A stretch of DNA of 64,000 nt from Bacillus sp. AFS006103 (GTDB lineage Bacteria; Bacillota; Bacilli; Bacillales; Cytobacillaceae), in the NCBI GenBank assembly GCA_002559145.1, contig NTXX01000004.1:107067-171066 (forward strand), given 5' to 3'. Made by a program: the position numbers and the translations under genes. The notes beneath the pieces are model-generated. The model did not search any database, was not told the origin of the DNA, and saw nothing but the letters and a program-made list of their open reading frames with translations. The first letter of the stretch is position 1. The number at the start of each line of letters is the position of its first letter. Positions 1 through 9,341 of the stretch are shown here, piece by piece.

Positions 1-98
1 GGAGAGCGAAGGACACTAGCCGTTGGGCGCTGGAGCTGGATTCAAAGAGACTAAATCAATTTATCTACAATTAAATCTTTTAGAATTTCCTATACAAT

Positions 99-139
99 AA
101 AAAAATGGCATCCTCCATTGTAGGAAGATGCCATTTTTT
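99..139 (-). terminator. Intrinsic terminator of the two-component operon
   Basis: The inverted repeat AAAATGGCATC...GATGCCATTTT is flanked by A and T runs, so it can work in both directions. It lies about 70 bp past the stop of the histidine kinase gene read on the minus strand. Confidence 0.8.
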
Positions 140-207
140 AGTATGACCTCTATTTTACTTTTCTTGGCCACTACTTACTGTACAGTCTGCTGTTGTGTTA
201 TTCATAG

Positions 208-1581
208 TTAATCTTCCTTCGGAAACCACAAGGTAACGTTCGTACCTTTATTTAACTTGCTTTTCACTTTAATGACTCCCTTATGCGCATCCATTAAAGC
301 TTTTACAATCGAGAGGCCAATCCCGACTCCCCCCGTTTTGCGGTCTCTTGATTTATCGCCGCGATAAAAGCGTTCAAATATATGAGGGATATCGTCCTCT
401 GCCATCCCTGAGCCTTCGTCTTGAATCTTGAAGCCAACATAGCCGTCCATATTGGTTTCTACAGAAATAGTGACATTTTTTCCTGATGGTGTATACTTTA
501 GGGCATTATTAAGGATGTTCGAAAGGATTTGCATCAAGCGATCCTTATCAGCCTCAAACAGTTCGTCCTGCACTGGTTCTTCAATCTGGAGCTGAACCCC
601 CTTCTCTTTAAACAAGGGCAAAAACATCTCAAATAAAGCAGCCAGTACACTTCCTGCATCCAATTCGATTTTTTCAAGTCGAATCTGTGGATTTTCAGCT
701 GCGAGAAGCTTTTCTAATTCATTAACTAGCCTGACTAACCTCATTAACTCTTCATGTGTTGTCTGCAATCGCTGCGGAGTCGGCTCCCAAATGCCGTCCT
801 GAAACGCTTCAATCTGACTTCGGAGTGTCGCAAGCGGCGTGCGGAGCTCATGAGCCAAATCGCCCGTAAAATGCTTTCTTAGGTTTTCTTCCTTGGCTAA
901 CGACACCGCGAGATTATTAAAGGAGATGGCAATGTCCTTTACCTCCGTTGGCAATCCTGATAAAGGGATGCGAATGTCAAGATTATGATTCTGCAGCTCA
1001 TTTGCCGCAAAAGATAGCTTCTGTAGACTGGAGGTTAGCTTTTTCGAAAAAAGCATACTGAAAACAATTGCCAGCACGATTGTCAAACAAACGGCAGCAT
1101 AAATATACAATTGAATCGTTTGGATAAACGTATATTCATCATCAATTAAGCCCTTTGGATAAATGGCGACGAGTTTTCCAATGACCTGATTATCGACTCT
1201 CAGTGTATAGGTCTGGGAATGCCATTCTTCCCCGTTTGGAGCAGGTTCAGATAATCCAAAGCTATTTAATAAGCCCCGGATATTTGAGGAATCCATTTGC
1301 AATTGACCGAAGCGATCATACAATTGAAAATAAAGCTGCTCGGTCATCGCATGTTCGTGCAATAGGCCAAATACCGGGTCACTGGTAAAATGACCATTTA
1401 GTTGATAATCTTTTTCAATTTCGGTGATAATTCGATCAATCTTTTTTTCCCGATTGTGATCTAAATAGCTGCTAAAACTTTCTTCAAACCCATACTGGAT
1501 AAAAAAGCTGACAATGATAATGGCAATCATCGAGATAAGTATTAAATAGAAGAGTATTTTAGACCGGAGCGTTTGCAGCAT
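208..1581 (-). CDS. Sensor histidine kinase with HAMP domain
   Basis: This is a membrane histidine kinase of 457 residues. Seen in the sequence: an N-terminal membrane segment (about residues 9-29), an extracytoplasmic sensor of roughly 125 residues, a second membrane segment (about 156-180), a HAMP linker, the H-box LAHELRTPL with the phosphorylated His near residue 245, an N-box (NILNNALKYTP) and G-boxes (DEGSGM, GVGIGLSI). The overall layout resembles BaeS-type kinases. It follows its response regulator with a 23-bp overlap, so the two are translationally coupled and surely partners. The signal it senses cannot be read from the sequence. Confidence 0.93.
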   Translation of the reverse strand: MLQTLRSKILFYLILISMIAIIIVSFFIQYGFEESFSSYLDHNREKKIDRIITEIEKDYQLNGHFTSDPVFGLLHEHAMTEQLYFQLYDRFGQLQMDSSNIRGLLNSFGLSEPAPNGEEWHSQTYTLRVDNQVIGKLVAIYPKGLIDDEYTFIQTIQLYIYAAVCLTIVLAIVFSMLFSKKLTSSLQKLSFAANELQNHNLDIRIPLSGLPTEVKDIAISFNNLAVSLAKEENLRKHFTGDLAHELRTPLATLRSQIEAFQDGIWEPTPQRLQTTHEELMRLVRLVNELEKLLAAENPQIRLEKIELDAGSVLAALFEMFLPLFKEKGVQLQIEEPVQDELFEADKDRLMQILSNILNNALKYTPSGKNVTISVETNMDGYVGFKIQDEGSGMAEDDIPHIFERFYRGDKSRDRKTGGVGIGLSIVKALMDAHKGVIKVKSKLNKGTNVTLWFPKED

Positions 1582-2269
1582 CTAATACCCCTCCAAATTT
1601 GTAACCCATTCCGAAAACTGTCACGATAAAATCCGGCTGCCGTGAATCCATCTCAATTTTTTTTCGAAGATTTTTGATATGGGTATCCACACTGCGTTCA
1701 TAGCCTTCATAATACATGCCTTCATCCTGAATCTTTTCAAGCAGATCCATCCGGCTGTAAACCCGGCCTGGATTCACAGCCATATTGGTTAACAGCTTAT
1801 ATTCAATAGGTGTTAAGGTAATGTAGGCTCCGTTAACGGTTACTTCTTTTTTTATTAAGTCGATGACAAGCTTTTTGCGATTGAATTCAAGTCGTTCCAC
1901 TTTCTCCGTCTTCTTCACACGTCTTAAAATAGCTTGAACGCGAACAACGACTTCGCGCGGGCTGAACGGCTTGGTTAAATAATCATCTGCTCCCATGACG
2001 ATCCCGTTGATGCGGTCATCTTCAGCTGACTTAGCGGTCAGCATGAGAATGGGTACGTCTGATTCTTTACGAACTAGGCGGCAAACTTCTTCACCGGAAA
2101 TGTCAGGCAGCATTAAATCTAATATAATTAGGTCAGGGTTTAGTGATTTTACTTTTTTCAAGGCATCGATTCCATTATCGGCGCTATGAATTTCATAGCC
2201 TTCTCGTACTAAATAGGCTTCAAGAACTTCTATGATTCTACGTTCATCGTCTACTAATAATATCTTCAT
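1559..2269 (-). CDS. OmpR-family response regulator
   Basis: This DNA-binding response regulator of 236 residues pairs with the overlapping histidine kinase. The receiver domain shows the acidic pair DD at residues 7-8, the phospho-acceptor Asp near 51 (LILDLMLPD) and the conserved Lys in YLTKPF. The C-terminal half is a winged helix ending in the typical GYKF segment. The start was set at the ATG at 2269, because GGGAG lies 7 nt upstream; an ATG 18 nt further upstream would put that site inside the gene. Its promoter region upstream has TTGTGGTGAA/TTTGTGAAG-like direct repeats that could be autoregulatory sites (inference). Confidence 0.93.
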   Translation of the reverse strand: MKILLVDDERRIIEVLEAYLVREGYEIHSADNGIDALKKVKSLNPDLIILDLMLPDISGEEVCRLVRKESDVPILMLTAKSAEDDRINGIVMGADDYLTKPFSPREVVVRVQAILRRVKKTEKVERLEFNRKKLVIDLIKKEVTVNGAYITLTPIEYKLLTNMAVNPGRVYSRMDLLEKIQDEGMYYEGYERSVDTHIKNLRKKIEMDSRQPDFIVTVFGMGYKFGGVLDAANAPV

Positions 2270-2395
2270 TTTTACCACTCCCCACACAATAACTATATCA
2301 TTTCAAGTCTGTGATGTTTGTAACTTCACAAATTCACCACAAGTTCTTCATAACATCTTCAATCTTTCTCGGTAAGATGTGAGTGTAGTTAGGAA

Positions 2396-2440
2396 TGAGG
2401 TAATAACTAAAAGGACTCCCAAGTTTTTATTATTACCTCA
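2396..2440. other. Long inverted repeat in divergent spacer
   Basis: The arms TGAGGTAATAA and TTATTACCTCA match over 11 bp around a 23-nt loop. No T-run follows on either strand, so this is not a terminator. It lies in the 368-bp spacer between the response regulator (minus) and the orphan kinase (plus), upstream of an intrinsic terminator on the same plus-strand path. It may be an operator or part of an untranslated leader or small RNA. Confidence 0.5.
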
Positions 2441-2508
2441 TTGATGCAGTATTTGGTACCCAACCATCTTACTCATCCCAAATTTAACCTCTCTTTTTTA
2501 TATAGTTC

Positions 2509-2541
2509 AGGCGTCCCGGTCGATGGGGCGCCTATTTTTTT
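2509..2541 (+). terminator. Plus-strand terminator without an upstream gene
   Basis: AGGCGTCCC and GGGGCGCCT form a 9-bp stem (one G-U pair) with a 7-nt loop, followed by ATTTTTTT. No plus-strand coding sequence ends upstream; the upstream gene runs the other way. So it must end a short untranslated RNA or act as an attenuator about 100 bp before the kinase gene at 2650. Confidence 0.75.
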
Positions 2542-2551
2542 GGGGGGAAAA

Positions 2552-2564
2552 GGTGTCAGGCACC
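2552..2564 (+). repeat. Interspersed 13-mer GGTGTCAGGCACC, copy 1
   Basis: An exact copy of a 13-bp partial palindrome that recurs at 33998-34010 and 44260-44272, with a one-base variant at 37401-37413. This copy is intergenic. Confidence 0.7.
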
Positions 2565-2649
2565 AGCTTTTTTAAAAAAATTGATACAAAATGAGGCACT
2601 CCTGCGGCAAACTATAATGTATGCTTAAAGGAGTGAGGTGTATGTTGAT

Positions 2650-4011
2650 ATGAATAAAATATCTGTTAAAATAGCTGGACTATTTTTTATGGCAATATTT
2701 ATCTTAGAATGTATTTCGATGTTTTTCTTGCATAATAATATCATTCATTCCAGGGTTCATGAAGAGCTATTTTCGCTTCAGACACGTGGGAATAATCACA
2801 GCGAGATCCTTGAAGCATCTTTCCATAATGATACGATCAGACACATCGCGATGATGGAAGCAAGTACGGATATGCAAGTCGTCTTAACCAAGCCAGATGG
2901 AACGATCTTTATGTCATCCAATAAGGTGACAGATGAAATGAAAAAAATCATAAAAGCAGTCCCGAAAAATATTCCACATGAGGGATTAATCTTAGAAGAT
3001 GACTGGAAAAATGCTCCCTATATCGCCTCCATCAGTCCAGTAACTGTTGATAAGAAAATTACAGGTTATGTCTATATGTTCCAAACTACACAAAAAATTA
3101 AAGAGTTGATTTCAGGACTTAACCAGCATTTCCTGATTGCCGGTCTGCTTTCTGTTCTGTTTATGATTATTATTATTGTCTTTTTGACAAGGTTTGTCAC
3201 GCACCCGCTTATTCAAATGAGTGAAGCAACGAAACGGATCAGCAAGGGGGATTTCACTGTATCCTTGCCAAAGCTTGGCACAGACGAAATCGGCGAGCTC
3301 GGAGAATCCATTAAGGTGTTAGCAAGTGATTTGGAAATTTTGAAAAATGATCGGAATGAGTTTCTAGCAAGCATCTCTCATGAACTCCGCACGCCGCTGA
3401 CTTATATTAAGGGCTATGCTGACATTGCCCGCCGTCAGGAAACAAACAGTGAGGACAGAGATAAATATTTAGGAATTATTGTTGAAGAAACCGGTAAGCT
3501 GGCGACACTTGTGAAGGAATTATTTAATCTCGCAAAAATGGATGAAAATACTTTCTCAATTGAAAAAGAGGAGATTCATTTATTACCTTATTTTGAAATG
3601 ATGATTGAAAAAGTTTCACCCGCTCTTCAGGAGAATCGTATGGTTCTCCACCTTGAATGCCCGAATGGTCTCCATGCACAAATTGACCCCGTGCGCTTTG
3701 AGCAAGTAATCGTAAACCTGCTTGATAATGCGCGGAAATATTCGGAACCAAATACAAGCATTTTCATCGATGTAGCTTTGGTAAACGAAAGGATTCATAT
3801 GACGTTAAAAGATGAAGGAAAGGGCATTCCGGAAGAGGATTTACCACGAATATTTGAACGATTTTACCGGGTTGATAAATCCAGAACTCGTGCGCTCGGT
3901 GGAACAGGACTGGGGCTGGCAATTGTGAAACAATTGGTGGAGGCCCACAAAGGGACAATTACGGTAAAAAGCAGCCCGAATCATGGGACAGAATTTGAGA
4001 TCATTTTGTAA
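2650..4011 (+). CDS. Orphan sensor histidine kinase
   Basis: This membrane histidine kinase has no response regulator next to it. Visible are a membrane segment at the N-terminus, an extracytoplasmic region of about 130 residues, a second membrane segment, a HAMP domain, the H-box SISHELRTPL (His near residue 244), an N-box (LLDNARKYSE) and G-boxes (DEGKGIP, GTGLGLAI). Two starts compete: GTG at 2638, four bases after AAAGGAG, and ATG at 2650, nine bases after GAGGTG. I chose 2650; the GTG adds four residues. It is convergent with inhA and shares a bidirectional terminator with it. Its partner regulator must be encoded elsewhere, or it may feed the neighbouring regulator at 1559 (inference). 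Confidence 0.88.
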   Translation: MNKISVKIAGLFFMAIFILECISMFFLHNNIIHSRVHEELFSLQTRGNNHSEILEASFHNDTIRHIAMMEASTDMQVVLTKPDGTIFMSSNKVTDEMKKIIKAVPKNIPHEGLILEDDWKNAPYIASISPVTVDKKITGYVYMFQTTQKIKELISGLNQHFLIAGLLSVLFMIIIIVFLTRFVTHPLIQMSEATKRISKGDFTVSLPKLGTDEIGELGESIKVLASDLEILKNDRNEFLASISHELRTPLTYIKGYADIARRQETNSEDRDKYLGIIVEETGKLATLVKELFNLAKMDENTFSIEKEEIHLLPYFEMMIEKVSPALQENRMVLHLECPNGLHAQIDPVRFEQVIVNLLDNARKYSEPNTSIFIDVALVNERIHMTLKDEGKGIPEEDLPRIFERFYRVDKSRTRALGGTGLGLAIVKQLVEAHKGTITVKSSPNHGTEFEIIL

Positions 4012-4016
4012 ACCGC

Positions 4017-4062
4017 AAAAAAGGGAAAGACACCAGACTTACACAGTGTCTTTCCCTTTTTA
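4017..4062. terminator. Bidirectional terminator
   Basis: AAGGGAAAGACAC and GTGTCTTTCCCTT form a 13-bp perfect stem with A and T runs on the two sides, placed between convergent genes. Confidence 0.9.
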
Positions 4063-4077
4063 TTTATAAATCATATT

Positions 4078-6471
4078 TTACTTATGGATCCAAACGGCAC
4101 CAGCGGAGTTGTCTTTCGCTTCGCCGATAACTTGGAACTTAAGTGGGTACTGAGCTGGAACTTTAACTCCGGCATCAGGAATTACTGTGTTAATGTATGT
4201 CTTTGTAGAATCAAATTCAATTACGCCTGGTAGGCCTTTGTAATCATAGATTCCACGAGACGGTGAATCAATATACCATGCAGGTGCCTTATCTAATGAG
4301 AACGCTGCATCAGCAACCTGATATCTTACACTTTGATTGATAGATGGCTGGCCTTTTAATGTACCAATGATCGCTTCAGGATGCGCATCGACTACGCTTA
4401 GGAAGCCTTCACCTGGGTGAATTCCTGTCCAGTTATCTGTAAACGTATCATCCCCATACCAAACTACTAAACCAGTATTATACTTAACACCGCGTGAGAA
4501 TTGCAAGGCTGTATCAGAGCCAGCATAGTTTCTCCACTCAAGGTAATAGTAGTGTGGCTTTTTAATCCAGCCGTCAGATACTTCGAAACCGTTTAATGTA
4601 ACTTTCGCCGTTCCTTCTGCATCATCAGAGAATGTCACGTTGCCATCTACTGTTAATTGCAGGTTATCCATAGCGAAACCATTTGGAGCTAGTCCGCCGT
4701 CAGTTACATATTCAAAAACAAGTTTCACTTTTTTGCCTGCAAATTGGCTTAAGTCAAGGGACTTATCTAACCACTTGCCTTGTGATGTTTCCAAACCACC
4801 TGCAGTGTTCTCATCACCAATAACGTCAAGTGATACTGGTTTTTCAACCCCTTCAACATATGCATCTACATATAGGTAGTCATAGTCAGTTTCAACTTCA
4901 TACCATTGTTTGTAATCGAACTTAGCTGAGGTAGCACCTGTTAAGTCAAACACTGGTGTTTCTAGTACCGTATCAAGGCTATCACCTTTCGTACTGTAAT
5001 AGTACTTTGCACCAAATGCTGGAGCAATACCAGGGACTTTCTTTTCAGGAAGGTTTACCTTAACGATACCAGGGTTCTTAGATTTTGTAACACTTTGGTC
5101 AACAACAGCTGCAAGGCCATTTTTATCGATATCTGCATAGCTTACTTCGGTAATATTTGCCCAGTTACCACCGATTGTTTTCTGGTAAAATTCTTTTACT
5201 TGTGGTGAGAAGCTTGGCGGCTGGGTACCAGCAATATGTCCACTCCAGCTGCCTCCACTCATGATCGACCATTGTTCAACCGTATCACCATGACCTGAAT
5301 ATTGTGTATCATACTCATCTGGAGCACCTAAGTCGTGGCCAAATTCGTGCGCAAATACACCGACTGCACCATCTTCTGGTTCGATTGTGTAGTCAAATGC
5401 CCCCATCTTGCCGCCCCAATAATCTACCTTTGCAGTAGTATTAGGAATCGCGTAAACTCCACCTAAATCCCAGCGGTGAGACCAGATCGCATCATCCCCA
5501 AGCTTTCCGCCGCCAGCTTCCTGACCCACACCTGCATGAAGAACCATCAAGTGATCAACCAATCCGTCAGGCTCGTTTTGATTGCCGTCTCCGTCCATAT
5601 CATATTGGTCAAATTCATCGAAATTAGACAAATCAAGTCCCGATGCAACTGCAGCTTTTAAGGAATCGGCTACAAGATTACGAGGACCCTTTGGTGCTAG
5701 GTTGTCATGACCACCTTCTGGATTATCATCCCCATACTCTTTTGCTGTACCTGGTACTGTCAACCAATCAGTAACTGTACCATCTACAGTATAGCTGCCA
5801 CCAGACTGCTCTTCATAATATTGTTTGAAGGTCTTTACTTTATCTCCATTGAAAAGGGTGAAATCTTCATCACCAAATAGCATCTTTTCATAATGCTCTT
5901 TGTTAAAGTTGTCTGCATACATATAACCCGGTTCTTGATCAATATTATTGTGTTTAAAATCTGAATACTCTACTAGTAATACAAGCACTTTATCCTCACG
6001 GACAGCTCCGTTATAGGTTGCTTGTTTAGCAGAATCCACTTTTACGGCGCCCGTTGGCTTGCCTTTTTTAAAGTTTTCGTGTCCTTTTTGAATTTGTTGT
6101 GTAAGCTTGTCCTTTTGCTTTGTAACGAAGTCTTTTGCTTTTTTGTCAAAAGCCTTTTGTTCCTTAGTCAGAGCTTTGTCAGTTTTGCCAGGCTTTTCAC
6201 CTTGCTTCTTTTGGATATAAGCTTTTACTGCTTTTGTTACTTCTGCCTGACTAGCATTCTTAGAAATTAGACCTCTTTCCTGTAATGCTTTTGCCAGCCT
6301 GTCCTGATCAATAATATTCAGGTCAAATGGAGCAGATTCTGCCGCAGATACTTGTTTGGCCAATACCGGTGATACTTTCGGCCCAGCAAAAGTACCTGCG
6401 AATAATGTCGTCGCTAGTAGAGTAGTAGCCGCGACGCTGGAAAAGACCTTTAAGCCGCTTTTCTTCTTCAA
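4078..6471 (-). CDS. inhA: Immune inhibitor A, secreted M6 metalloprotease
   Basis: This is a secreted zinc metalloprotease of peptidase family M6, 797 residues, the usual length for Bacillus InhA. Seen: a signal peptide (about residues 1-43), a Lys-rich propeptide, a Ca-binding-like stretch [13 protein letters not shown] near 291, and the zinc signature HEFGHDLG at 375-382 followed by PDEYD. The C-terminal half carries the beta-rich domains usual for the family. Known InhA proteins degrade host antimicrobial peptides and other extracellular proteins; in an environmental strain it may be nutritional. The start is TTG at 6471, with AGGGGGC eight bases upstream. The 362-bp region upstream is AT-rich and shows no gene. 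Confidence 0.95.
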   Translation of the reverse strand: MKKKSGLKVFSSVAATTLLATTLFAGTFAGPKVSPVLAKQVSAAESAPFDLNIIDQDRLAKALQERGLISKNASQAEVTKAVKAYIQKKQGEKPGKTDKALTKEQKAFDKKAKDFVTKQKDKLTQQIQKGHENFKKGKPTGAVKVDSAKQATYNGAVREDKVLVLLVEYSDFKHNNIDQEPGYMYADNFNKEHYEKMLFGDEDFTLFNGDKVKTFKQYYEEQSGGSYTVDGTVTDWLTVPGTAKEYGDDNPEGGHDNLAPKGPRNLVADSLKAAVASGLDLSNFDEFDQYDMDGDGNQNEPDGLVDHLMVLHAGVGQEAGGGKLGDDAIWSHRWDLGGVYAIPNTTAKVDYWGGKMGAFDYTIEPEDGAVGVFAHEFGHDLGAPDEYDTQYSGHGDTVEQWSIMSGGSWSGHIAGTQPPSFSPQVKEFYQKTIGGNWANITEVSYADIDKNGLAAVVDQSVTKSKNPGIVKVNLPEKKVPGIAPAFGAKYYYSTKGDSLDTVLETPVFDLTGATSAKFDYKQWYEVETDYDYLYVDAYVEGVEKPVSLDVIGDENTAGGLETSQGKWLDKSLDLSQFAGKKVKLVFEYVTDGGLAPNGFAMDNLQLTVDGNVTFSDDAEGTAKVTLNGFEVSDGWIKKPHYYYLEWRNYAGSDTALQFSRGVKYNTGLVVWYGDDTFTDNWTGIHPGEGFLSVVDAHPEAIIGTLKGQPSINQSVRYQVADAAFSLDKAPAWYIDSPSRGIYDYKGLPGVIEFDSTKTYINTVIPDAGVKVPAQYPLKFQVIGEAKDNSAGAVWIHK

Positions 6472-6794
6472 CTATGTAGCCCCCTAATTATTAATATGGT
6501 GTCGAATATTTTCTGAAGAGTCTGATTTTAATTCTACTAATTCTTCTAAATATTGTAAATGGTTTAAATATACTAATGATTAGACATCTTTTTCAGATAA
6601 TCTACCGACCTTTTACTTATTTCATCAAAAACTTATATATTTAGACCTAACCTACATCCATTCCAAAAGAATTAAGTTACGTAGAAACTGCTTTTTTTGT
6701 CAATTTATTGCGAAAGAAAATTACTTCGCAACCCTAAATTTAAGTCTTTTTACCTACTTGAAAACTACCATTTTAGTAAAAAAAGTGAGGATTG

Positions 6795-6825
6795 AAAAAA
6801 TCCTTATCGATTGCCGATAAGGATT
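6795..6825 (-). terminator. Terminator of flotillin operon
   Basis: On the minus strand AATCCTTATCG pairs with CGATAAGGATT over 11 bp and is followed by a run of T. It lies 9 bp past the floT stop. Confidence 0.88.
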
Positions 6826-6833
6826 TCTCTTAT

Positions 6834-8351
6834 TTATTCTACTTTTTTCTTCACTTCGTCTGTCAATTCCTCAATGCTCTTTCTGACATTCGACTTACCG
6901 GAGTAGTTTTCGATTAATTCTTTGACATCTATTCCACTTGAGGCCTTTAATGATTCTTGGAGGCTAGCCATTAAATTGGTTGCATAACTGGTGATTTTAT
7001 TGGCACCGCCATTCTCACTAGAACCGCCCGTATCGACAACGGTAATTTTATCAATATTGGATAATGGGGCTGCGACTTGCTTCGCGTATTCAGGCAGCAT
7101 TTTGATGACCATGTCGAGGATGGCCGCTTGACCGAATTGCTCAAACGCTTCGGCGATTTTTTCTTTCGCTTCAGCTTCTGCTAACCCTTTGAGGCGAATA
7201 ATTTCTGCTTCTGTCGAACCCTGGGCCTTTTGTGCTTCTGCTTTCGCCAGGCCATCCAAACGAATCCGCTCAGCTTCCGCTTTCGCCATTGCTTCAATTC
7301 GATATTTATTCGCTTCGGCTTCTGCCATTTCCTTGGCCTTATTAGCGGCCGCAGATTGCTCGACAGAATAACGGTCGGCATCCGCCTTTTTCTTTACTTC
7401 CGAATCGTATTGGCGCTCGCGGCGCTGAATTTCTTTTTCTTCCAATTCAATTTGTTTCTGTCTTTCAATAATTTTAATTTGCATTTCCTGTTCCATTACT
7501 TCTTGCTTTGAACGTGCGCTTTCAAGGTCGTAGGCTTGGTCAGCACGTGCTTTGGCAACATCTTGTTCACGGCGGTATTCGGCAATTTTCAATAGATTGA
7601 TTTTTTCCGCTTCGGCAATTTCTGTTGCCCGTTCTAATTCATTCCGCTTGGCTTCCTTAGAAGCTTCTGCTTTTTTAATTCGGGTTTCTTTATCTGCTTC
7701 AGCTGTGGCAATATCAGCATCCCGTTTTACTTGCGCAATCCGCGGTTTACCAAGGGATTCAAGATAACCATTTTTATCACGGACATCCTTAATTGTAAAT
7801 GAAACGATCACTAAGCCCATTTTAGCCAAGTCCTGCGAGGCAACCCTTTGAACCTCTTGTGAAAATTTATCGCGGTTTTTATAGATTTCTTCAACGGTCA
7901 TCGAGCCAAGAATCGAACGCAAGTGGCCTTCAAGCACTTCCCGGGCCTCACTTTCGCGGTCTTCCTTCGGCTTTCCAAGATACTGCTCAGCAGCAGTCGC
8001 AATTTCACTGATTGAGCCGCCGATTTTAATAATTGCTACCCCATCGGCCATGACGGGCACACCTTGCTCGGTATAGACCTCTGGAGTCGTTACTTCCAGT
8101 TTACTAGATAGCAAGCTTAGCGGTTTTGCTTGTTGGAAGACTGGTAAAATAAACGTACCGCCGCCGCGGATAATTTTGATTTTGTTACCGGATTCGTCAA
8201 CGTGGACATTCCCGTTGCCCAGAAAGCTTCCTGTCACAATCAACGCCTCATCCGGCCCGGCTGTTCTGTATTTTGTAATAAAAACGCCAATTAATGCAAC
8301 CAAAATAAGAATAACCATTCCGATAATCACCCAAATAATATTAAAATCCAT
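6834..8351 (-). CDS. floT: Flotillin-like membrane scaffold protein
   Basis: Flotillin of 505 residues, close to B. subtilis FloT (YuaG) in length and order of parts. An N-terminal hydrophobic hairpin (about residues 5-27) is followed by an SPFH/band-7 domain (about 28-215) and a long Ala-Glu-rich coiled coil with repeated AEAE/KAEA units up to about 430. Flotillins organise functional membrane microdomains and help in cell-envelope stress responses. The gene follows the NfeD-like gene with a 14-bp gap, and the SigW-type promoter upstream of that gene should drive both. A downstream yuaI-like gene, found in B. subtilis, is absent here. Confidence 0.93.
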   Translation of the reverse strand: MDFNIIWVIIGMVILILVALIGVFITKYRTAGPDEALIVTGSFLGNGNVHVDESGNKIKIIRGGGTFILPVFQQAKPLSLLSSKLEVTTPEVYTEQGVPVMADGVAIIKIGGSISEIATAAEQYLGKPKEDRESEAREVLEGHLRSILGSMTVEEIYKNRDKFSQEVQRVASQDLAKMGLVIVSFTIKDVRDKNGYLESLGKPRIAQVKRDADIATAEADKETRIKKAEASKEAKRNELERATEIAEAEKINLLKIAEYRREQDVAKARADQAYDLESARSKQEVMEQEMQIKIIERQKQIELEEKEIQRRERQYDSEVKKKADADRYSVEQSAAANKAKEMAEAEANKYRIEAMAKAEAERIRLDGLAKAEAQKAQGSTEAEIIRLKGLAEAEAKEKIAEAFEQFGQAAILDMVIKMLPEYAKQVAAPLSNIDKITVVDTGGSSENGGANKITSYATNLMASLQESLKASSGIDVKELIENYSGKSNVRKSIEELTDEVKKKVE

Positions 8352-8365
8352 CTCCTAAAAACCTC

Positions 8366-8908
8366 CTATAAAAAACTCTCTAATTGATGATGAACCGTTA
8401 CTTCTAGAACCCCATTTTTCACCTGGACCACAAGGACACTCGTCCCATTGGGAATCGAGTCCCCATCAAAGCTTAATGCCGGTTTCGCAATTCTTCCGCT
8501 TATACTATCAATCATGACCTCGCCAAAGCCATCGGCCGGAATCGAGGTAATTACCTTTCCAACCCTTCCCTGTAAATCCGATTCTTTATAAACCAGTGAT
8601 TCCTCCGCACCAGACAATGGCACGAGAACAAAGACATTTAATAACGTCACAACGACCAAAGCTGCAACAGCTGAAATACCTAGAATGAGTAAATAATGAA
8701 TGGATGAAAGCCGCTCAAATAAATATCCACTTGCAGACAGAATTGTCACGAACGCAAAGATTAGGACAGGGTTAAGAAAATCGAGTCCGTCTCCAGGCCC
8801 GTGAAAATGAAAGACATCGGCAAAACAGACATAAATAAAGGTTAATATTCCAGAAATGATTAACCCATATAAATAAATCGTTTCTAAAGGAATGCTGAAA
8901 GGTTCCAT
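8366..8908 (-). CDS. yuaF: NfeD-like membrane protein (YuaF type)
   Basis: A membrane protein of 180 residues with about three to four hydrophobic segments in residues 10-100 and a C-terminal OB-fold-like domain (about 115-178, with LQGRVGKVIT). This is the short NfeD form without the ClpP-like protease part, as in YuaF, which partners with flotillin. I chose the ATG at 8908, nine to ten bases from AAAGGA, rather than the ATG at 8914, which is only three bases from it. It is the first gene of the floT operon and sits directly behind a SigW consensus promoter. Confidence 0.88.
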   Translation of the reverse strand: MEPFSIPLETIYLYGLIISGILTFIYVCFADVFHFHGPGDGLDFLNPVLIFAFVTILSASGYLFERLSSIHYLLILGISAVAALVVVTLLNVFVLVPLSGAEESLVYKESDLQGRVGKVITSIPADGFGEVMIDSISGRIAKPALSFDGDSIPNGTSVLVVQVKNGVLEVTVHHQLESFL

Positions 8909-8942
8909 AAGCATCTGTCCTTTCCTATGTATATAACTTATT

Positions 8943-8968
8943 TACGATTAAATTATGGAAAAGTTTCA
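8943..8968 (-). promoter_or_regulatory. SigW-type promoter of yuaF-floT
   Basis: On the minus strand TGAAAC is followed after exactly 16 bp by CGTA, the consensus of the extracytoplasmic sigma factor SigW of B. subtilis. It lies about 35 bp upstream of the yuaF start. The same operon is a known SigW target in B. subtilis. Confidence 0.85.
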
Positions 8969-9116
8969 CTTTTTTCTAAATTTTTACCTTATTTATACAA
9001 TATTTCGATAAAACTTGTCGAAATCCTGCCGTGCTAATAAGGAGAAATTATGACTTTTTACCTTAAAACTAAGATCTTTTAGAAACGCTCATTTCCAAAA
9101 GGTTGTGTTTTTTTAG

Positions 9117-9209
9117 ATTCGCCCGTAAAAATCTAGATTAGCCCATTGGACACTAAAATTCGCCCATAAAAACCCTAAATTCGCCCATTAGACTTAAAAA
9201 TTCGCCCAT
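9117..9209. repeat. 21-bp-spaced array of ATTCGCCCAT decamers
   Basis: Five copies of ATTCGCCCAT (first ends in GT; second has A at position 4) begin at 9117, 9137, 9158, 9179 and 9200, that is with steps of 20, 21, 21 and 21 bp. The 11 bp between cores are not conserved and are AT-rich. The array lies in the 430-bp gap between the yuaF promoter and the ABC-transporter terminator and holds no usable reading frame. A second array with the same step but another core lies at 39330-39444. Confidence 0.85.
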
Positions 9210-9307
9210 TGAAGGGACAAGTCTCATTAAAGTCCAACTATCTTGGTGTAATTTTACACAAAATATGATTATTTTAACAATATTCTTTGCGAAAACATGC
9301 TTTAAAA

Positions 9308-9332
9308 AACAAAAAGTGCCATAGCACATGGC
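9308..9332 (-). terminator. Probable terminator of amino-acid ABC operon
   Basis: On the minus strand GCCAT-GTGCT-ATGGC is followed by ACTTTTTGTTTTTT. The stem is only 5 bp but the T-run and position after the ATPase gene support it. Confidence 0.6.
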
Positions 9333-9341
9333 TACAACACC

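Noticed and set aside
1-98. Possible 3' end of a gene or RNA at the left edge
   Set aside because: No frame, RNA motif or repeat could be supported in these bases.
6022-6270. Hydrophobic plus-strand ORF inside inhA
   Set aside because: Antisense shadow of the Lys-rich propeptide of inhA; no ribosome binding site.
7181-7767. Several ORFs opposite or out of frame in floT
   Set aside because: They arise from the Ala/Glu-rich repeats of flotillin in other frames.
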